This document shows positions 36,998 to 46,690 of a stretch of DNA of 64,000 bases, in pieces. The position numbers and the translations under genes were made by a program. The notes beneath the pieces are model-generated. The model worked only from the letters and a program-made list of their open reading frames with translations. It did not search any database and was not told the origin of the DNA. The stretch spans positions 62,001-126,000 of the forward strand of contig NZ_JAAEDH010000010.1 in assembly GCF_018128965.1 (NCBI RefSeq). Reading direction: 5' to 3'. Source of the stretch: Plastoroseomonas arctica (GTDB taxonomy: Bacteria > Pseudomonadota > Alphaproteobacteria > Acetobacterales > Acetobacteraceae). The first letter of the stretch is position 1, and every line of letters starts with the position of its first letter.

Positions 36998-38177
36998 ACA
37001 AAGTTACTGAATAACGCGAATTGCTTCCAAGACCACGCTGTTGTTCCGGTTCCCGCGCAAAATCGTGAGTAGCCATGTGCCATAAGGTAGGGAGTTCAGG
37101 CAACACGTGTTGCGTTGCCGAAGTCATTCAGTTTGGGGCGCACCCCGAATGCGATGGGCCTCGTCTTGTCGCTTCGGAGGCGCCAAGTCTAATTACACGC
37201 CGCGCAAGTCGTCATGCCGCGCTTCTCCCGCCGGGGCTCGATCGCATAGCCGCATCGCATGCAGTTCGCCCGTCGTCGGCAGTATTGAAGGGGTCAGCGA
37301 CGCGCCTGATCGGCGCGCTGGCCGGCTATTCGGGAGGCCGCCCTCGGGCCCCGGCGCGGCACCGCGGCATGCCCCACAGCAGCAGCTGCATCGGCATCCG
37401 TGGCGGCTGGCTCCCAGGCTGGCATGACGTGGGTGACCGGCTTTGCCGCTTGAGGAGCCGTCGGCCCGGTCGGCCGGGACGTACGAGGCGTCTGCTTCGT
37501 TGGGAAACCACTGTCCCAGATTGCCGAACGAACATACCGAGCCTGCCGCTGCGGCCTGCCTCTCACAACGCGCCCGATCGGATATGCACTACCTCAACGA
37601 CCTGCTTCCCGGCGCGCCGGCGCGTCGGGGAATGGTCATCGTTTCGCGCCGGTCAGCCGTCGCCAGCTTATCGTCCTTAAACCGGGCGAAGACGTGTTCT
37701 TTGTTGTACATCAGCAATACAGGCTCTTGCATCTATTCAGACGTGGCAACGCGACGCCTCAGATGTTGGGGCCGAATGAAGGGTTTGCATCAATGAAGTA
37801 CTGATCGGGCGATCGGCTTACTGAATTTCCTGAGCCGCGCCAGCAAAATACGGTTCACTCTCAATGGCTTAAGCTTGAGGGAAAAATCGACCTACCCTCA
37901 AGGTTCGGAAAATCTTTGCTCTCTCCGCCCCGAAACGGGCGGTAGTTGCGCCTGCGAACCATCAAGGTCTGCGGGCAAAACACGGCTAAACGTGCGCCTC
38001 AACGCGGTGCACCGTTTAGGATGGACGGTTTGTGAGAGACGACTGGAGCAGCGGTAGGAACCCGATTCCAACCTTCTCTGGAGCGCGCCGGCTAACCCTG
38101 CAATCTTTTGTCACAACCTTGCAGCCTGCCGACACGGAATCCGTGCGAACTCCCCAATAATCCAGGGGAAAGATCGC
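36998..38177. other. Decayed, gene-poor region at the left edge of the metal island
   Basis: These 1,180 bases have no convincing gene. The part at 37650-37900 looks AT-richer than the rest of the window, hinting at foreign DNA. A CTAAACG/CGTTTAG inverted repeat (37986-37992 and 38013-38019) and a 42-bp repeat (38042-38083) precede the RND operon. Confidence 0.5.
38042..38083. repeat. 42-bp repeat, copy B (partner at 11014-11055)
   Basis: It differs from copy A at six of 42 positions. It contains a near-perfect hairpin: GGT-A-GGAA (38053-38060), a five-base loop, and TTCC-A-ACC (38066-38073). It sits 94 bases upstream of the RND outer-membrane gene and could mark a boundary of the metal island. 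Confidence 0.6.
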
Positions 38178-39380
38178 ATGCGTAGTCTGTTGCTCGCACT
38201 ACCGCTGATGTTGGGCATGCAGGCACCCAGCGCTGCCACCGACTTGCGTTCAGGCTTCGCCGCGGCCGTCGAACTGAATGCGGAAATCCGCTCGCTTACA
38301 GCGCAACGCGACGTCATTGCAGCTCGCCGCAGTGGTTCTGAGGCTTTACTGCCGGGTGCGCCCACCCTTTCCCCGTCCTGGCGAACCCAGGTCAATCCGC
38401 AACGCAGCGGTTATCAGGAATTCGAGGTCGGCGTAGACGCACCGATCTGGCTGCCGGGTGAATCGCGGGCGCTGCGCGGCAGCGTCACCGCGCAGGAGCA
38501 ACAGTGGGAGGCGCGGCTACGCCAAGCGCGCATCACAGTTGCCGGTGAGGTCCGCGATGCCTACTGGGCCTGGGGCCTGGCTTTGGCGGAACGCGAGGCC
38601 GCGCGCGCCCGCCTTGCCGCCGCCCGCCTGCTGGAGCGAGACATGGGCCGGCAAGCGGCTGGCGGCAACGCGCCTCGCACGGACCTTCTGGTCGCGCAAG
38701 CCGACGCGCGGGACGCGGAGGGCACCTTGCGTATTGCCGACGGCCAAGTTCGCGATGCAGTGCTCGCCTTCCGTGCACTGACCGGGCGGGACCCGCGTTC
38801 GGGCCCGTCCGAATCGGTGGCCCGCGCCAGCATTCCCGGCGCGGCCTTGCGCGATTTGCCACAAGCCGCGGTGGCCGCCACCAGCCTCGTCCTGGCCCGC
38901 GCCGAAGAACGGCTGGCGCAGGTGCGCGATCGCGCCAGCCCAACCCTCTTCGCCGGCTACCGCCGCGAGCGAGAGGCCTTCGGCGAGCGCTGGGTGGACC
39001 GCCCGATGATCGGCATCCGCATCCCCTTCACCTATGGCCCCCAGGTGGAAGAGCGTGCCGCGATGGCGCGGGCCGAGGCGATGTCGGCGGAGGCGCAGCT
39101 CGCCACCATCGCCCGCACCTTCGAGAGCACCGAGCGGCGCGCCCGGGCCCAGCGCGAGGACGCCGAGGCACTGACCGGGCTCACCGAGCAGCGGTACCGC
39201 GCCCTCGCGGAGCAGACAGGATTGATCGAGACTGCGTTCCGCGCCGGCAACGTGACATTCATCGAAGTGGCGCGCGCCCGCGCCCAGCTGGCCCAGGCCG
39301 ACGCCGCGCGCCGCCGCACCCGCGTCGAGCGCGACCGGGCGGCTTCGGTCATCAACCAGATCCTGGGGGTCGAACCTTGA
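38178..39380 (+). CDS. TolC-family outer-membrane efflux protein (CzcC-like)
   Basis: This 400-residue protein is the outer-membrane channel of a tripartite metal efflux pump. A signal peptide (MRSLLLALPLMLGMQAPSAA) is followed by two long heptad-like helical hairpins rich in Ala, Arg and Glu (for example EAARARLAAARLLERDMGRQ and the C-terminal AQADAARRRTRVERDRAASV), the OEP repeat structure. Slightly shorter than typical CzcC. GGGGAAAG precedes the ATG. Its stop overlaps the adaptor gene by four bases (ATGA). Confidence 0.9.
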   Translation: MRSLLLALPLMLGMQAPSAATDLRSGFAAAVELNAEIRSLTAQRDVIAARRSGSEALLPGAPTLSPSWRTQVNPQRSGYQEFEVGVDAPIWLPGESRALRGSVTAQEQQWEARLRQARITVAGEVRDAYWAWGLALAEREAARARLAAARLLERDMGRQAAGGNAPRTDLLVAQADARDAEGTLRIADGQVRDAVLAFRALTGRDPRSGPSESVARASIPGAALRDLPQAAVAATSLVLARAEERLAQVRDRASPTLFAGYRREREAFGERWVDRPMIGIRIPFTYGPQVEERAAMARAEAMSAEAQLATIARTFESTERRARAQREDAEALTGLTEQRYRALAEQTGLIETAFRAGNVTFIEVARARAQLAQADAARRRTRVERDRAASVINQILGVEP

Positions 39381-41035
39381 TGCTTCGCCGCTCGCTCTGC
39401 GCCGTGCTCATCGCCCTGGGGCTGGCCGGCACCGCCCGGTCCCATGAGGGTCATGGCGACGAGGCCCCCGTCGCCGCCTCTGCCCTGCCGCGCGTGGAAG
39501 CGGAGAGCGAGGCTTTCGAACTCGTCGGTGTGCTGCAGCCTGGCGGGGTCCTGCTCATCTACCTGGACCGCTGGGCCGACAACGCGCCGGTCGATGGCGC
39601 CGTCACAGTCACCATCGATAGGCAGGAGGTCGCCGCGGCGCGGCAGGGCATCGGCATCCTGGCATTGCGCCACCCGCGCCTTGCCCAGCCCGGTTGCATC
39701 GACCTGATCTTCAGCATCGCCGCCGGCGAGGAGATGGACCTGCTGACCGCCACGCTGCAAATCCCCGAACCACCCGCTTCTGCCGTCCCGGTCCATGGTT
39801 GGCTCGATGCGCTGCGCGAGGCGCCCATGCTCCTGGCGGCCGGGCTCGGCCTGCTCCTGGCCGGGCTGGTGCTCGGCCGCCTCTCCGTACCGCGGGCATT
39901 GCCGCCCATGGTCGAGGACGAACCCCTCGTCGCACCTTCGCCGGTCGCCGTGGTCAAGCCGGCCAAGCTGCCCGCCCGGGTCGCGGGGATACTTCTCCTG
40001 ATCGCTGCGGCACCTTCCATGGCGCAGACCTCCGTCGCCGAACCGCCGCGCCGGATGGATGACGGCACGGTGTTCATGCCCAAGCCGTCGCAGCGCCTCC
40101 TCGTCATCCGCACCCAGGTCGCGGCACCCGGCGATGCGCTGGCCACCACCCAACTGGTCGGCAGCCTGACGCCGGACCCCAACGCGTCGGGCCGTGTGCA
40201 GCCATCGCAATCGGGCCGGCTGGAACCCGGCGAACGCGGCCTGCCCACGCTCGGCCAGCGTGTCGAGCGCGGCCAGGTCCTCGCCTATGTCACGCCCAGC
40301 TACACGGCGTCGGAGCGCGGCACGCTCGCGCAGAACGCCGCCGAGCTGGATGCCCAGATCACCATCCTGGCCGCGCGGGTCAGCCGTCTGACCACGCTGC
40401 GCGGCAGCGTCTCGGATCGCGAGATCTCCGAGGCGCAGGCCGAGCTGGCCGGCGCCCGGCAGCGCCGTGCCGCCATCCAGCCGGCGCTGTCCGGCCGCGA
40501 ACCGCTCCTCGCACCCGTCAGCGGCACCGTCTCGCTGGTCCGCGCGGCCCTGGGCCAGATCGTCGACAACCAGCAGGCGGTATTCGAGATCGTCGATCCC
40601 GACCGGCTGTGGGTGGAGGCGCTGGCCTTCGACCGCATCAGCATCGACGCCATCGCCGGCGCGTCGGCCACGCTGGGCGATGGCCGCAGCGTGGAGCTGG
40701 AATTCGTCGGCCGCGGCCTGACCGTACGGCAGCAGGCGGTACCGCTGAATTTCCGCGTGGTGAACCCGCCGCCCGATGTCGCGGTCGGCGCGCCGGTGGT
40801 CGTGCTGCTGCGCAGCCGGCGCCAGGTCGAGGGCATCATCCTTCCGGCCGAGGCCGTGGTGCGCTCGGCCGAGGGCCCGCCCATCGTGTTCGAGCACACC
40901 AGCGGCGAGCGTTTCGCGCCCCGCCCGGTGCGGGTCCTGCCGCTCGATGGCGCGCGGGTGGTGATCACCGCCGGCGTGAACCCGGGTGCGCGCATCGTGA
41001 CCCAGGGTGCGAACCTCATCGCCCAGGTCCGCTGA
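39377..41035 (+). CDS. RND efflux periplasmic adaptor (CzcB-like) with an N-terminal extension
   Basis: This 552-residue membrane-fusion protein is about 150 residues longer than ordinary CzcB proteins. Residues 1-24 form a signal, followed by a His/Asp-bearing start (SHEGHGDEAPVAA) and a beta-rich domain to about residue 140. A transmembrane helix (APMLLAAGLGLLLAGLVLGR) comes next, then a second signal-like helix (VAGILLLIAAAPSMAQ) that would begin a normal adaptor. The rest has lipoyl/hairpin and barrel parts (ERGQVLAYVTPSY, REPLLAPVSGTVSLVRAALG). It looks like two proteins fused. Confidence 0.88.
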   Translation: MMLRRSLCAVLIALGLAGTARSHEGHGDEAPVAASALPRVEAESEAFELVGVLQPGGVLLIYLDRWADNAPVDGAVTVTIDRQEVAAARQGIGILALRHPRLAQPGCIDLIFSIAAGEEMDLLTATLQIPEPPASAVPVHGWLDALREAPMLLAAGLGLLLAGLVLGRLSVPRALPPMVEDEPLVAPSPVAVVKPAKLPARVAGILLLIAAAPSMAQTSVAEPPRRMDDGTVFMPKPSQRLLVIRTQVAAPGDALATTQLVGSLTPDPNASGRVQPSQSGRLEPGERGLPTLGQRVERGQVLAYVTPSYTASERGTLAQNAAELDAQITILAARVSRLTTLRGSVSDREISEAQAELAGARQRRAAIQPALSGREPLLAPVSGTVSLVRAALGQIVDNQQAVFEIVDPDRLWVEALAFDRISIDAIAGASATLGDGRSVELEFVGRGLTVRQQAVPLNFRVVNPPPDVAVGAPVVVLLRSRRQVEGIILPAEAVVRSAEGPPIVFEHTSGERFAPRPVRVLPLDGARVVITAGVNPGARIVTQGANLIAQVR

Positions 41036-41038
41036 GCG

Positions 41039-44000
41039 ATGTTCTTCAACACGCTTGTCACCTTCTCGCTGCGCAACCGGCTCTTCGTGCTGATCGGCGC
41101 GATGCTGATCACCATGTACGGCGCCTGGACGCTGACGCGGATGCCGGTGGACGTCTTCCCGGACCTCAACAAGCCCACCGTCACCCTGATGACCGAGGCC
41201 GAGGGCATGGCGCCGGAGGAGGCCGAGCAGTTGGTCTCCTTCCCCATCGAGACGGCGATGAACGGCCTGCCGGGTGTCACGCGCGTGCGGTCCATCTCCT
41301 CGGTTGGCCTGTCCATCGTCTATGTCGAATTCGACTGGGGCGCCGATATCTGGCGCGCACGGCAACAGGTGAATGAGCGGCTCGGCCAGGTCGCCGGGCA
41401 GTTGCCCGCGCGCGTGTTGCCGACGATGGCGCCGGTCTCCTCCATCATGGGCGAGATCATGCTGGTGGCGCTGACCGCGCCCACCGATGGCTCGATCTCG
41501 GCCATGCAGCTGCGCGAGCTGGCCGACTGGTCGATGCGACCCCGGCTGCTGACCATCCCCGGCATCTCCCAGATCATCCCCATCGGCGGTGAGGTGCGGC
41601 AGTTCCGCGTGCTGCCCGACCTGCAGCGGATGAACGCGCTGGACATCGGCATCGAGGAGATGACGACAGCGCTGCGGCAGTTCGGCACCAATGCCGGCGG
41701 CGGCTATGTCGACCAGGCGGGGCGCGAATACCTCATCCGCAACCTCGGCCGCACCACCTCGCTGGACGACCTGCGCAATGCGCCGGTGGGTTTCCGCAAT
41801 GGCCAGACCATCCTGCTGCGCCAGGTGGCCGAGGTCGATTTCGGCGCCCGCTTCCGGCGCGGTGATGCCGGGGTGGATGGCGGCCCGGCCGTGATCCTGG
41901 GCATCCAGAAGCAGCCCGGCGCCGACACAATCCGCCTGACCCAGGCGGTCGAGGCGGCGCTGGCCGACCTGCAGGCCGCCATGCCGCCCGGCGTGCGCGC
42001 CGACCGGGTGAAGTTCCGCCAGGCCAACTTCATCGAGACCTCGATCAGCAATCTCAAGACCGTGCTGATCGAGGCGGCCATCGTCGTCACCTTCGTGCTT
42101 TTCGCCTTCCTGCTGAATGTGCGGACGACCTTCATCTCGTTGGTCGCGATCCCAATCTCGATTCTGCTGACCGTGATTGTATTCAGCACCTTCGGGCTGT
42201 CGATCAACACCATGACCCTGGGCGGCATCGCCATCGCGGTGGGCGAGCTAGTCGATGACGCGGTGGTCGATGTCGAAAACGTCTTCCGGCGCCTGGGCGA
42301 GAACCGACACCGCGCCTCTCCTTGGCCCGTGCTGCAGGTGATCGCGGCGGCCAGCATGGAGGTGCGTTCGGGCATCATCTACGCCACGCTGATCATTATC
42401 CTGGTCTTCCTGCCGCTGTTTGCGCTGACCGGCATCGAGGGGCGGCTCTTCGCACCGCTCGGCATCGCCTACATCGTGGCAATCCTGGCATCGCTGGTGG
42501 TGTCGATCACCGTCACGCCCGTGCTCTGCTACTACCTGCTGCCCGGCATGAAGAACCTTGGCGAGCATGACACCTGGCTGGTCAAGCGCCTCAAGCGGCT
42601 GAACGACCGGGTGTTGCGCTGGGCCTTCGCCCGCCGCGCCGCGGTGCTCGGCGTGGCCGGAATCGCGGTGCTGGCGGCCGGTGCCTCGGTGCCCTTTCTT
42701 CCGCGCGCCTTCCTGCCCGCCTTCAACGAGGGCACGGTGCTGATCTCACTCACCTTCCAGCCCGGCATCTCTCTGGACCAGTCAAGCGCGCTGGGCCGCG
42801 CCGCCGAAAACATCGTGCGCGAAGTGCCGGAAGTGCGGGGCGTCGGCCGCCGCACCGGTCGGGCCGAGCTGGACGAGCATGCCGAGGGCGTCCACCGCTC
42901 CGAGCTCGACGTCGATCTCGAACCCAGCGCGCGCTCGCGCGCCGTCGTTCTGGCCGATCTGCGGGACCGGCTGAGCGTGCTGCCCGGCGCGGTCAGCCTC
43001 GGCCAGCCGATCAGCCACCGGCTGGAACACATGCTTTCTGGCGTGCAGGCGCAGATTGCGCTCAAGGTCTTCGGCGATGATCTCGACACGCTGCGCACCC
43101 TGGCCGAGACGATACGCGGCCGCCTTGCTGCGAACGTGCCGGGGCTGGTCGACCTCCAGCTCGAACGCCAGGTGCGGGTGCCGCAGCTGCGCATCGCCAT
43201 CGACCACGAACGCGCGGCGCTCTACGGCGTCTCGACCGCGGCACTGCTGCAGAACATGCAGGCGATGACCGGCGGCATCGTGGTCAGCCAGATCTTGGAC
43301 GGGCCGCGGCGCTACGACCTGGTGATGCGCCTGTCGGACGCCAACCGCACCACCGCGAGCCTGAGTGACGCGATGATCGAGACGCCGGCAGGCCGGGTTC
43401 CCCTGCGCCTGCTCGCCCGCGTCGAGGATGCGGATGGCCCCAACCAGGTGCTGCGCGAGGGTGCGCGGCGCCGCATCGTGGTGCAGGCCAACACCGACGG
43501 CGTGGTGGACATGGCGCAGGTGGTCGCCGGCATCCGCGCCGAACTGGCCAATATACAGCTGCCGCCCGGCTACTCCACCGGCCTGGAGGGCACCTTCCAG
43601 GCGCAGGAGGAGGCAATGCAGACCATCGGCCTGCTCGCCCTGATCTCCCTCGCGATGATCTTCATGGTGCTTTACTCGCGCTACAAATCGGCGGTGCTGG
43701 CGCTGATCATCATGGGCAATGTGCCCCTTGCCCTGATCGGCGCCGTCGTCGCCATCTGGATCGCCGGGCAGTCGCTGTCCGTCGCCACCATGGTGGGCTT
43801 CGTGACGCTGACAGGCATCGCGGCGCGCAACGGCATCCTCAAGATCAGCCACTACATCAACCTGTCGCTGCATGAGGGCGAGCGTTGGGGCTTGGCGCTG
43901 GTGCTGCGCGGATCGGCGGAGCGCCTCACGCCGGTGCTGATGACCGCACTTTCGGCCGGGCTGGCGCTGATCCCGCTCACGATTGGGGCGGATGCGCCGG

Positions 44001-44188
44001 GCAAGGAGATCCTGCACCCGGTGGCTGTCACCATCCTGGGCGGGCTGGTCAGCTCGACCCTGCTGGATACTTTCGTCACGCCAATCCTGTTCCACCGTTT
44101 CGGCCGGCCTGCGCTGGAACGGCTGCGGAACGACGCCCGCGCCGCCCGCGACGCGGCGCCGGCGCACGCCCTTCCCGACACGTTCTGA
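41039..44188 (+). CDS. Heavy-metal efflux RND transporter, CzcA/CusA family
   Basis: This is a 1,049-residue inner-membrane proton antiporter with two sets of six helices and periplasmic loops, as expected for HME-RND pumps (opening LVTFSLRNRLFVLIGAMLIT; DVFPDLNKPTVTLMTEAEGM). The TM4 proton-relay motif reads AVGELVDDAVVDVEN. The Asp and Glu of the classic VDGAVVIVEN are kept, but the leading DFG Asp of zinc/cobalt/cadmium pumps is replaced by Ala-Val-Gly and a second Asp is added. The metal is therefore not predictable from this motif. Starts three bases after the adaptor stop. Confidence 0.92.
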   Translation: MFFNTLVTFSLRNRLFVLIGAMLITMYGAWTLTRMPVDVFPDLNKPTVTLMTEAEGMAPEEAEQLVSFPIETAMNGLPGVTRVRSISSVGLSIVYVEFDWGADIWRARQQVNERLGQVAGQLPARVLPTMAPVSSIMGEIMLVALTAPTDGSISAMQLRELADWSMRPRLLTIPGISQIIPIGGEVRQFRVLPDLQRMNALDIGIEEMTTALRQFGTNAGGGYVDQAGREYLIRNLGRTTSLDDLRNAPVGFRNGQTILLRQVAEVDFGARFRRGDAGVDGGPAVILGIQKQPGADTIRLTQAVEAALADLQAAMPPGVRADRVKFRQANFIETSISNLKTVLIEAAIVVTFVLFAFLLNVRTTFISLVAIPISILLTVIVFSTFGLSINTMTLGGIAIAVGELVDDAVVDVENVFRRLGENRHRASPWPVLQVIAAASMEVRSGIIYATLIIILVFLPLFALTGIEGRLFAPLGIAYIVAILASLVVSITVTPVLCYYLLPGMKNLGEHDTWLVKRLKRLNDRVLRWAFARRAAVLGVAGIAVLAAGASVPFLPRAFLPAFNEGTVLISLTFQPGISLDQSSALGRAAENIVREVPEVRGVGRRTGRAELDEHAEGVHRSELDVDLEPSARSRAVVLADLRDRLSVLPGAVSLGQPISHRLEHMLSGVQAQIALKVFGDDLDTLRTLAETIRGRLAANVPGLVDLQLERQVRVPQLRIAIDHERAALYGVSTAALLQNMQAMTGGIVVSQILDGPRRYDLVMRLSDANRTTASLSDAMIETPAGRVPLRLLARVEDADGPNQVLREGARRRIVVQANTDGVVDMAQVVAGIRAELANIQLPPGYSTGLEGTFQAQEEAMQTIGLLALISLAMIFMVLYSRYKSAVLALIIMGNVPLALIGAVVAIWIAGQSLSVATMVGFVTLTGIAARNGILKISHYINLSLHEGERWGLALVLRGSAERLTPVLMTALSAGLALIPLTIGADAPGKEILHPVAVTILGGLVSSTLLDTFVTPILFHRFGRPALERLRNDARAARDAAPAHALPDTF

Positions 44189-44205
44189 ACCGAGGAGGAT
44201 AAACG

Positions 44206-44595
44206 ATGCTTCGACGCTCTTTCCTGGCGACTGGTCTGTTCGCCATGCCGGTCGCCGCCCTGGCCCAGGGGCATTCGCACAACCACGCGCCCGGCCCGAA
44301 TGGCGGCGTCATCGGCGAGATGGGCGCCAGCCACGTCGAACTGGTGGCCCGCGCCGGCGAGTTGCGTATCTACGTGTTGGACGCGCAGGACCGACCGGTT
44401 TCGGCCAGCGGCGCCGCGGGCAGCGTCATCGTCCAGGCGCAGGGTCGGCAACAGACCGTGCGGCTGGAAGCCGGCGAGGGGAACGGCTTCCTGGTCGGCC
44501 GTGGCGACTTTCCCGCGCGCGGTCTGCGCGTGGTGGCAACGCTGACGCTGCCGGGGCAGCCGCAGCGTTCCGTGCGCTTCGCCGCCATCCCATGA
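44206..44595 (+). CDS. Small His-rich periplasmic protein of the RND operon
   Basis: This is a 129-residue exported protein. The signal MLRRSFLATGLFAMPVAALA is cleaved before QGHSHNHAPGPNGG, a histidine-rich start suited to metal binding. A small beta-rich domain follows (SHVELVARAGELRIYVLDAQ to LTLPGQPQRSVRFAAIP). A perfect GAGGAGG-like site precedes the ATG. Position between the RND pump and the two-component system suggests a periplasmic metal chaperone or buffer. Family name not recognised. Confidence 0.8.
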   Translation: MLRRSFLATGLFAMPVAALAQGHSHNHAPGPNGGVIGEMGASHVELVARAGELRIYVLDAQDRPVSASGAAGSVIVQAQGRQQTVRLEAGEGNGFLVGRGDFPARGLRVVATLTLPGQPQRSVRFAAIP

Positions 44596-44599
44596 CGCC

Positions 44600-45358
44600 A
44601 TGAACGCGGGCCAGGAACGCGACCAGCGCTTGCTCGACCCGGAGGCCCATCTGCTCATCGTCGAAGACGATGGCGAGATGCGCACCCTGGTCGCGCGCCT
44701 GCTGCGCGAGGCCGGCTTTCGCGTCTCCACCGCCCGGGATGGGCGGGAGATGTTCGAGGTGATGGCCGAGGCGACCGCGCCGCCCGACCTCGTCGTGCTC
44801 GACGTGATGTTGCCGGGCGCCTCAGGCTTCGACCTTTGCCGGCGTCTTCGCGCGCAAAGCCAGGTGCCCATCATCATGCTGACCGCGCGAGCGGACGAGA
44901 CCGACCGCGTGGTGGGCCTGGAGATCGGCGCCGATGACTACGTCTCGAAGCCTTTCGCGCCGCGCGAGTTCGTGGCCCGGGTGCGCGCCGTCCTGCGGCG
45001 CACGATGAATGACCCGGGCCACAGCGTGGCGGCCGCGCGGCGACTGCGCTTCGCCGGCTGGTCGCTGGATCTCAAGGCGCGCGAGCTGACCTCGCCTTGC
45101 GGTGTGATCGTCGATCTCTCCGGCGCCGAGCACGACCTGCTGCTGGCCTTTCTGGAGCACCCGCAGCGCGTGCTGAGCCGCGAGCAACTCATGGAAGTCG
45201 CCAAGCGCCGCATGAGCCTGGATACCTCCGACCGGGCGGTGGACGTGCAGGTCAGCCGTCTTCGCCGCAAGATCGAACCCGATGAGGCGAGCCCCGCCAT
45301 CATCAAGACCGTCCGCGGCAGCGGCTATGTCTTCGTGCCGCCGGTGACGCGCGAGTGA
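44600..45358 (+). CDS. Two-component response regulator, OmpR/PhoB family
   Basis: This is a 252-residue regulator. The receiver domain carries the acidic pair in LLIVEDDGEM, the phospho-acceptor Asp in LVVLDVMLPGASGF and the Lys in DYVSKPF. The C-terminal winged helix shows ELTSPCGVIVDLSGAEHDLL and VSRLRRKIE with the closing TVRGSGYVF. The next gene, its kinase, starts with a GTGA overlap. It probably controls the RND operon just upstream in response to metal stress. Confidence 0.93.
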   Translation: MNAGQERDQRLLDPEAHLLIVEDDGEMRTLVARLLREAGFRVSTARDGREMFEVMAEATAPPDLVVLDVMLPGASGFDLCRRLRAQSQVPIIMLTARADETDRVVGLEIGADDYVSKPFAPREFVARVRAVLRRTMNDPGHSVAAARRLRFAGWSLDLKARELTSPCGVIVDLSGAEHDLLLAFLEHPQRVLSREQLMEVAKRRMSLDTSDRAVDVQVSRLRRKIEPDEASPAIIKTVRGSGYVFVPPVTRE

Positions 45359-46653
45359 GGCGCTTCTGGCCGATCAAGCTTTCAAGCCTCTGCTGGCCTG
45401 CCAGCCTCGCCGGCCGCACACTTCTTGTGATGCTGGGTGGCCTGACCATGCTGCATGTCGGCAGCGTGGTGATTCATGAGCGTGCGCTCCATGGCGTCGA
45501 AACGGCAGCCTTGGAGGCGCGGCATATCGACAGAATCCGGTCGGCCGCAGCACTCGCCGCGCGACGTGACGAGGCTGACCGCGACGCCGCGGTGCATGCC
45601 CTGTCATTGCCTGAACTTCAGCTGCATTGGGACCGGCAGTCCCTGCCGGCAATTGAGACGCCGCCCGCGGCCCTTGCGGAGCTAGTGAGCCGGCTGGGCG
45701 ATGGTGCGCGGGTGGGTGGTGCCGGCGACGTGGCGCTGGGCGCCATGCCGGCGGGCGGCGGCTGGATCGTCTTCTCCCTGACGCCGGATCAACATTCGCG
45801 CCTGGCGCTCGACAGTGGCGGACTGCTCTCGATGGTAGCCATGGCGCTTGGCATCGGCCTGGTGACCGTGCCGCTGGTGCGCTGGATGACGGGGCCATTG
45901 CGACGCCTGGCCGAAGCCGCTGACCAGGTGGGCCGGGACCCCAGGCCGGTGATGCTGGCCACCGATGGCCCGCTGGAAGTGCAGCACGCCGCCGCCGCGT
46001 TCAACGCCATGCAGGCCCGCATCGCCCGGCTGATCGAGGACCGGACGGAGGCGGTGGCGGCCCTGAGCCATGACCTGCGCACGCCACTGGCCCGACTTAA
46101 GCTTCGGGCCGGCTTTCTGGCCGAGGGCGAGGAGCGCGGGCGCATCGAGGGCGACATCGCCGAGATGGAGGCCATGGTCAGCCGGACACTGGAGTATTTC
46201 CGCGAGGGCCGCGATGCGGAACCCGCGGTGCCGACAGACCTCGCCGCGATCCTGCAGACGCTGGCCGATGACGCCGCGGATGCCGGCCATGACGTGATGT
46301 ATGACGGGCCGGCGCATGTGGTGCTGTCGCTGCGGCGCCTCGCGGCGAAGCGCGCCTTCTCCAACCTGCTGAACAACGCCCTGCAGCATGGGGCGGCGCC
46401 GGTGACGGTCGGGTTGCGCGCCGAGGATGGGGGATGGGTGGCGGAGGTGGCGGATGCCGGCCCCGGTATTCCGGTCGATCAGTTTGAGCGTGCGCTGTCG
46501 CCCTTCGCCCGGCTGGACCCCGCGCGGGGCGGCAGTGGCGTCGGATTGGGGCTGACTATCGCGCAGCGCTTCGCCGCCGCCGAGGGGGGGGCGTTGCAGC
46601 TGGCACGCGCTCCGGCCGGCGGCCTGCTGGTCAAGGTCCACCTGCCGGCGTGA
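45355..46653 (+). CDS. Two-component sensor histidine kinase
   Basis: This is a 432-residue membrane kinase. Two transmembrane segments (TLLVMLGGLTMLHVGSVVI; LLSMVAMALGIGLVTVPLV) bound a periplasmic sensor region of about 110 residues. A HAMP linker is followed by the H-box ALSHDLRTPLARLKLRA, the N-box SNLLNNALQHG and the G-boxes DAGPGIPV and GSGVGLGLTIAQ. It starts at a GTG overlapping the response regulator stop. The sensor loop has no Cys and few His, so how it would sense metal is unclear. Confidence 0.92.
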   Translation: MRRFWPIKLSSLCWPASLAGRTLLVMLGGLTMLHVGSVVIHERALHGVETAALEARHIDRIRSAAALAARRDEADRDAAVHALSLPELQLHWDRQSLPAIETPPAALAELVSRLGDGARVGGAGDVALGAMPAGGGWIVFSLTPDQHSRLALDSGGLLSMVAMALGIGLVTVPLVRWMTGPLRRLAEAADQVGRDPRPVMLATDGPLEVQHAAAAFNAMQARIARLIEDRTEAVAALSHDLRTPLARLKLRAGFLAEGEERGRIEGDIAEMEAMVSRTLEYFREGRDAEPAVPTDLAAILQTLADDAADAGHDVMYDGPAHVVLSLRRLAAKRAFSNLLNNALQHGAAPVTVGLRAEDGGWVAEVADAGPGIPVDQFERALSPFARLDPARGGSGVGLGLTIAQRFAAAEGGALQLARAPAGGLLVKVHLPA

Positions 46654-46690
46654 GGCCGGCGGAATTGCGAAGCCGCGCGGCTGGAACGAC

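Noticed and set aside
37075-37800. Several open frames in the gene-poor zone left of the metal island
   Set aside because: No start signals, no domain text, and frequent Arg/Ser/Pro runs; treated as non-coding.
37986-38019. Inverted repeat CTAAACG/CGTTTAG considered as an integron attC site
   Set aside because: The arms do not fit the GTTRRRY/RYYYAAC core, and no integrase or cassette array is present.
39032-41365. A 777-residue minus-strand open frame
   Set aside because: It covers the antisense of the RND adaptor and neighbours and has no recognisable domain.
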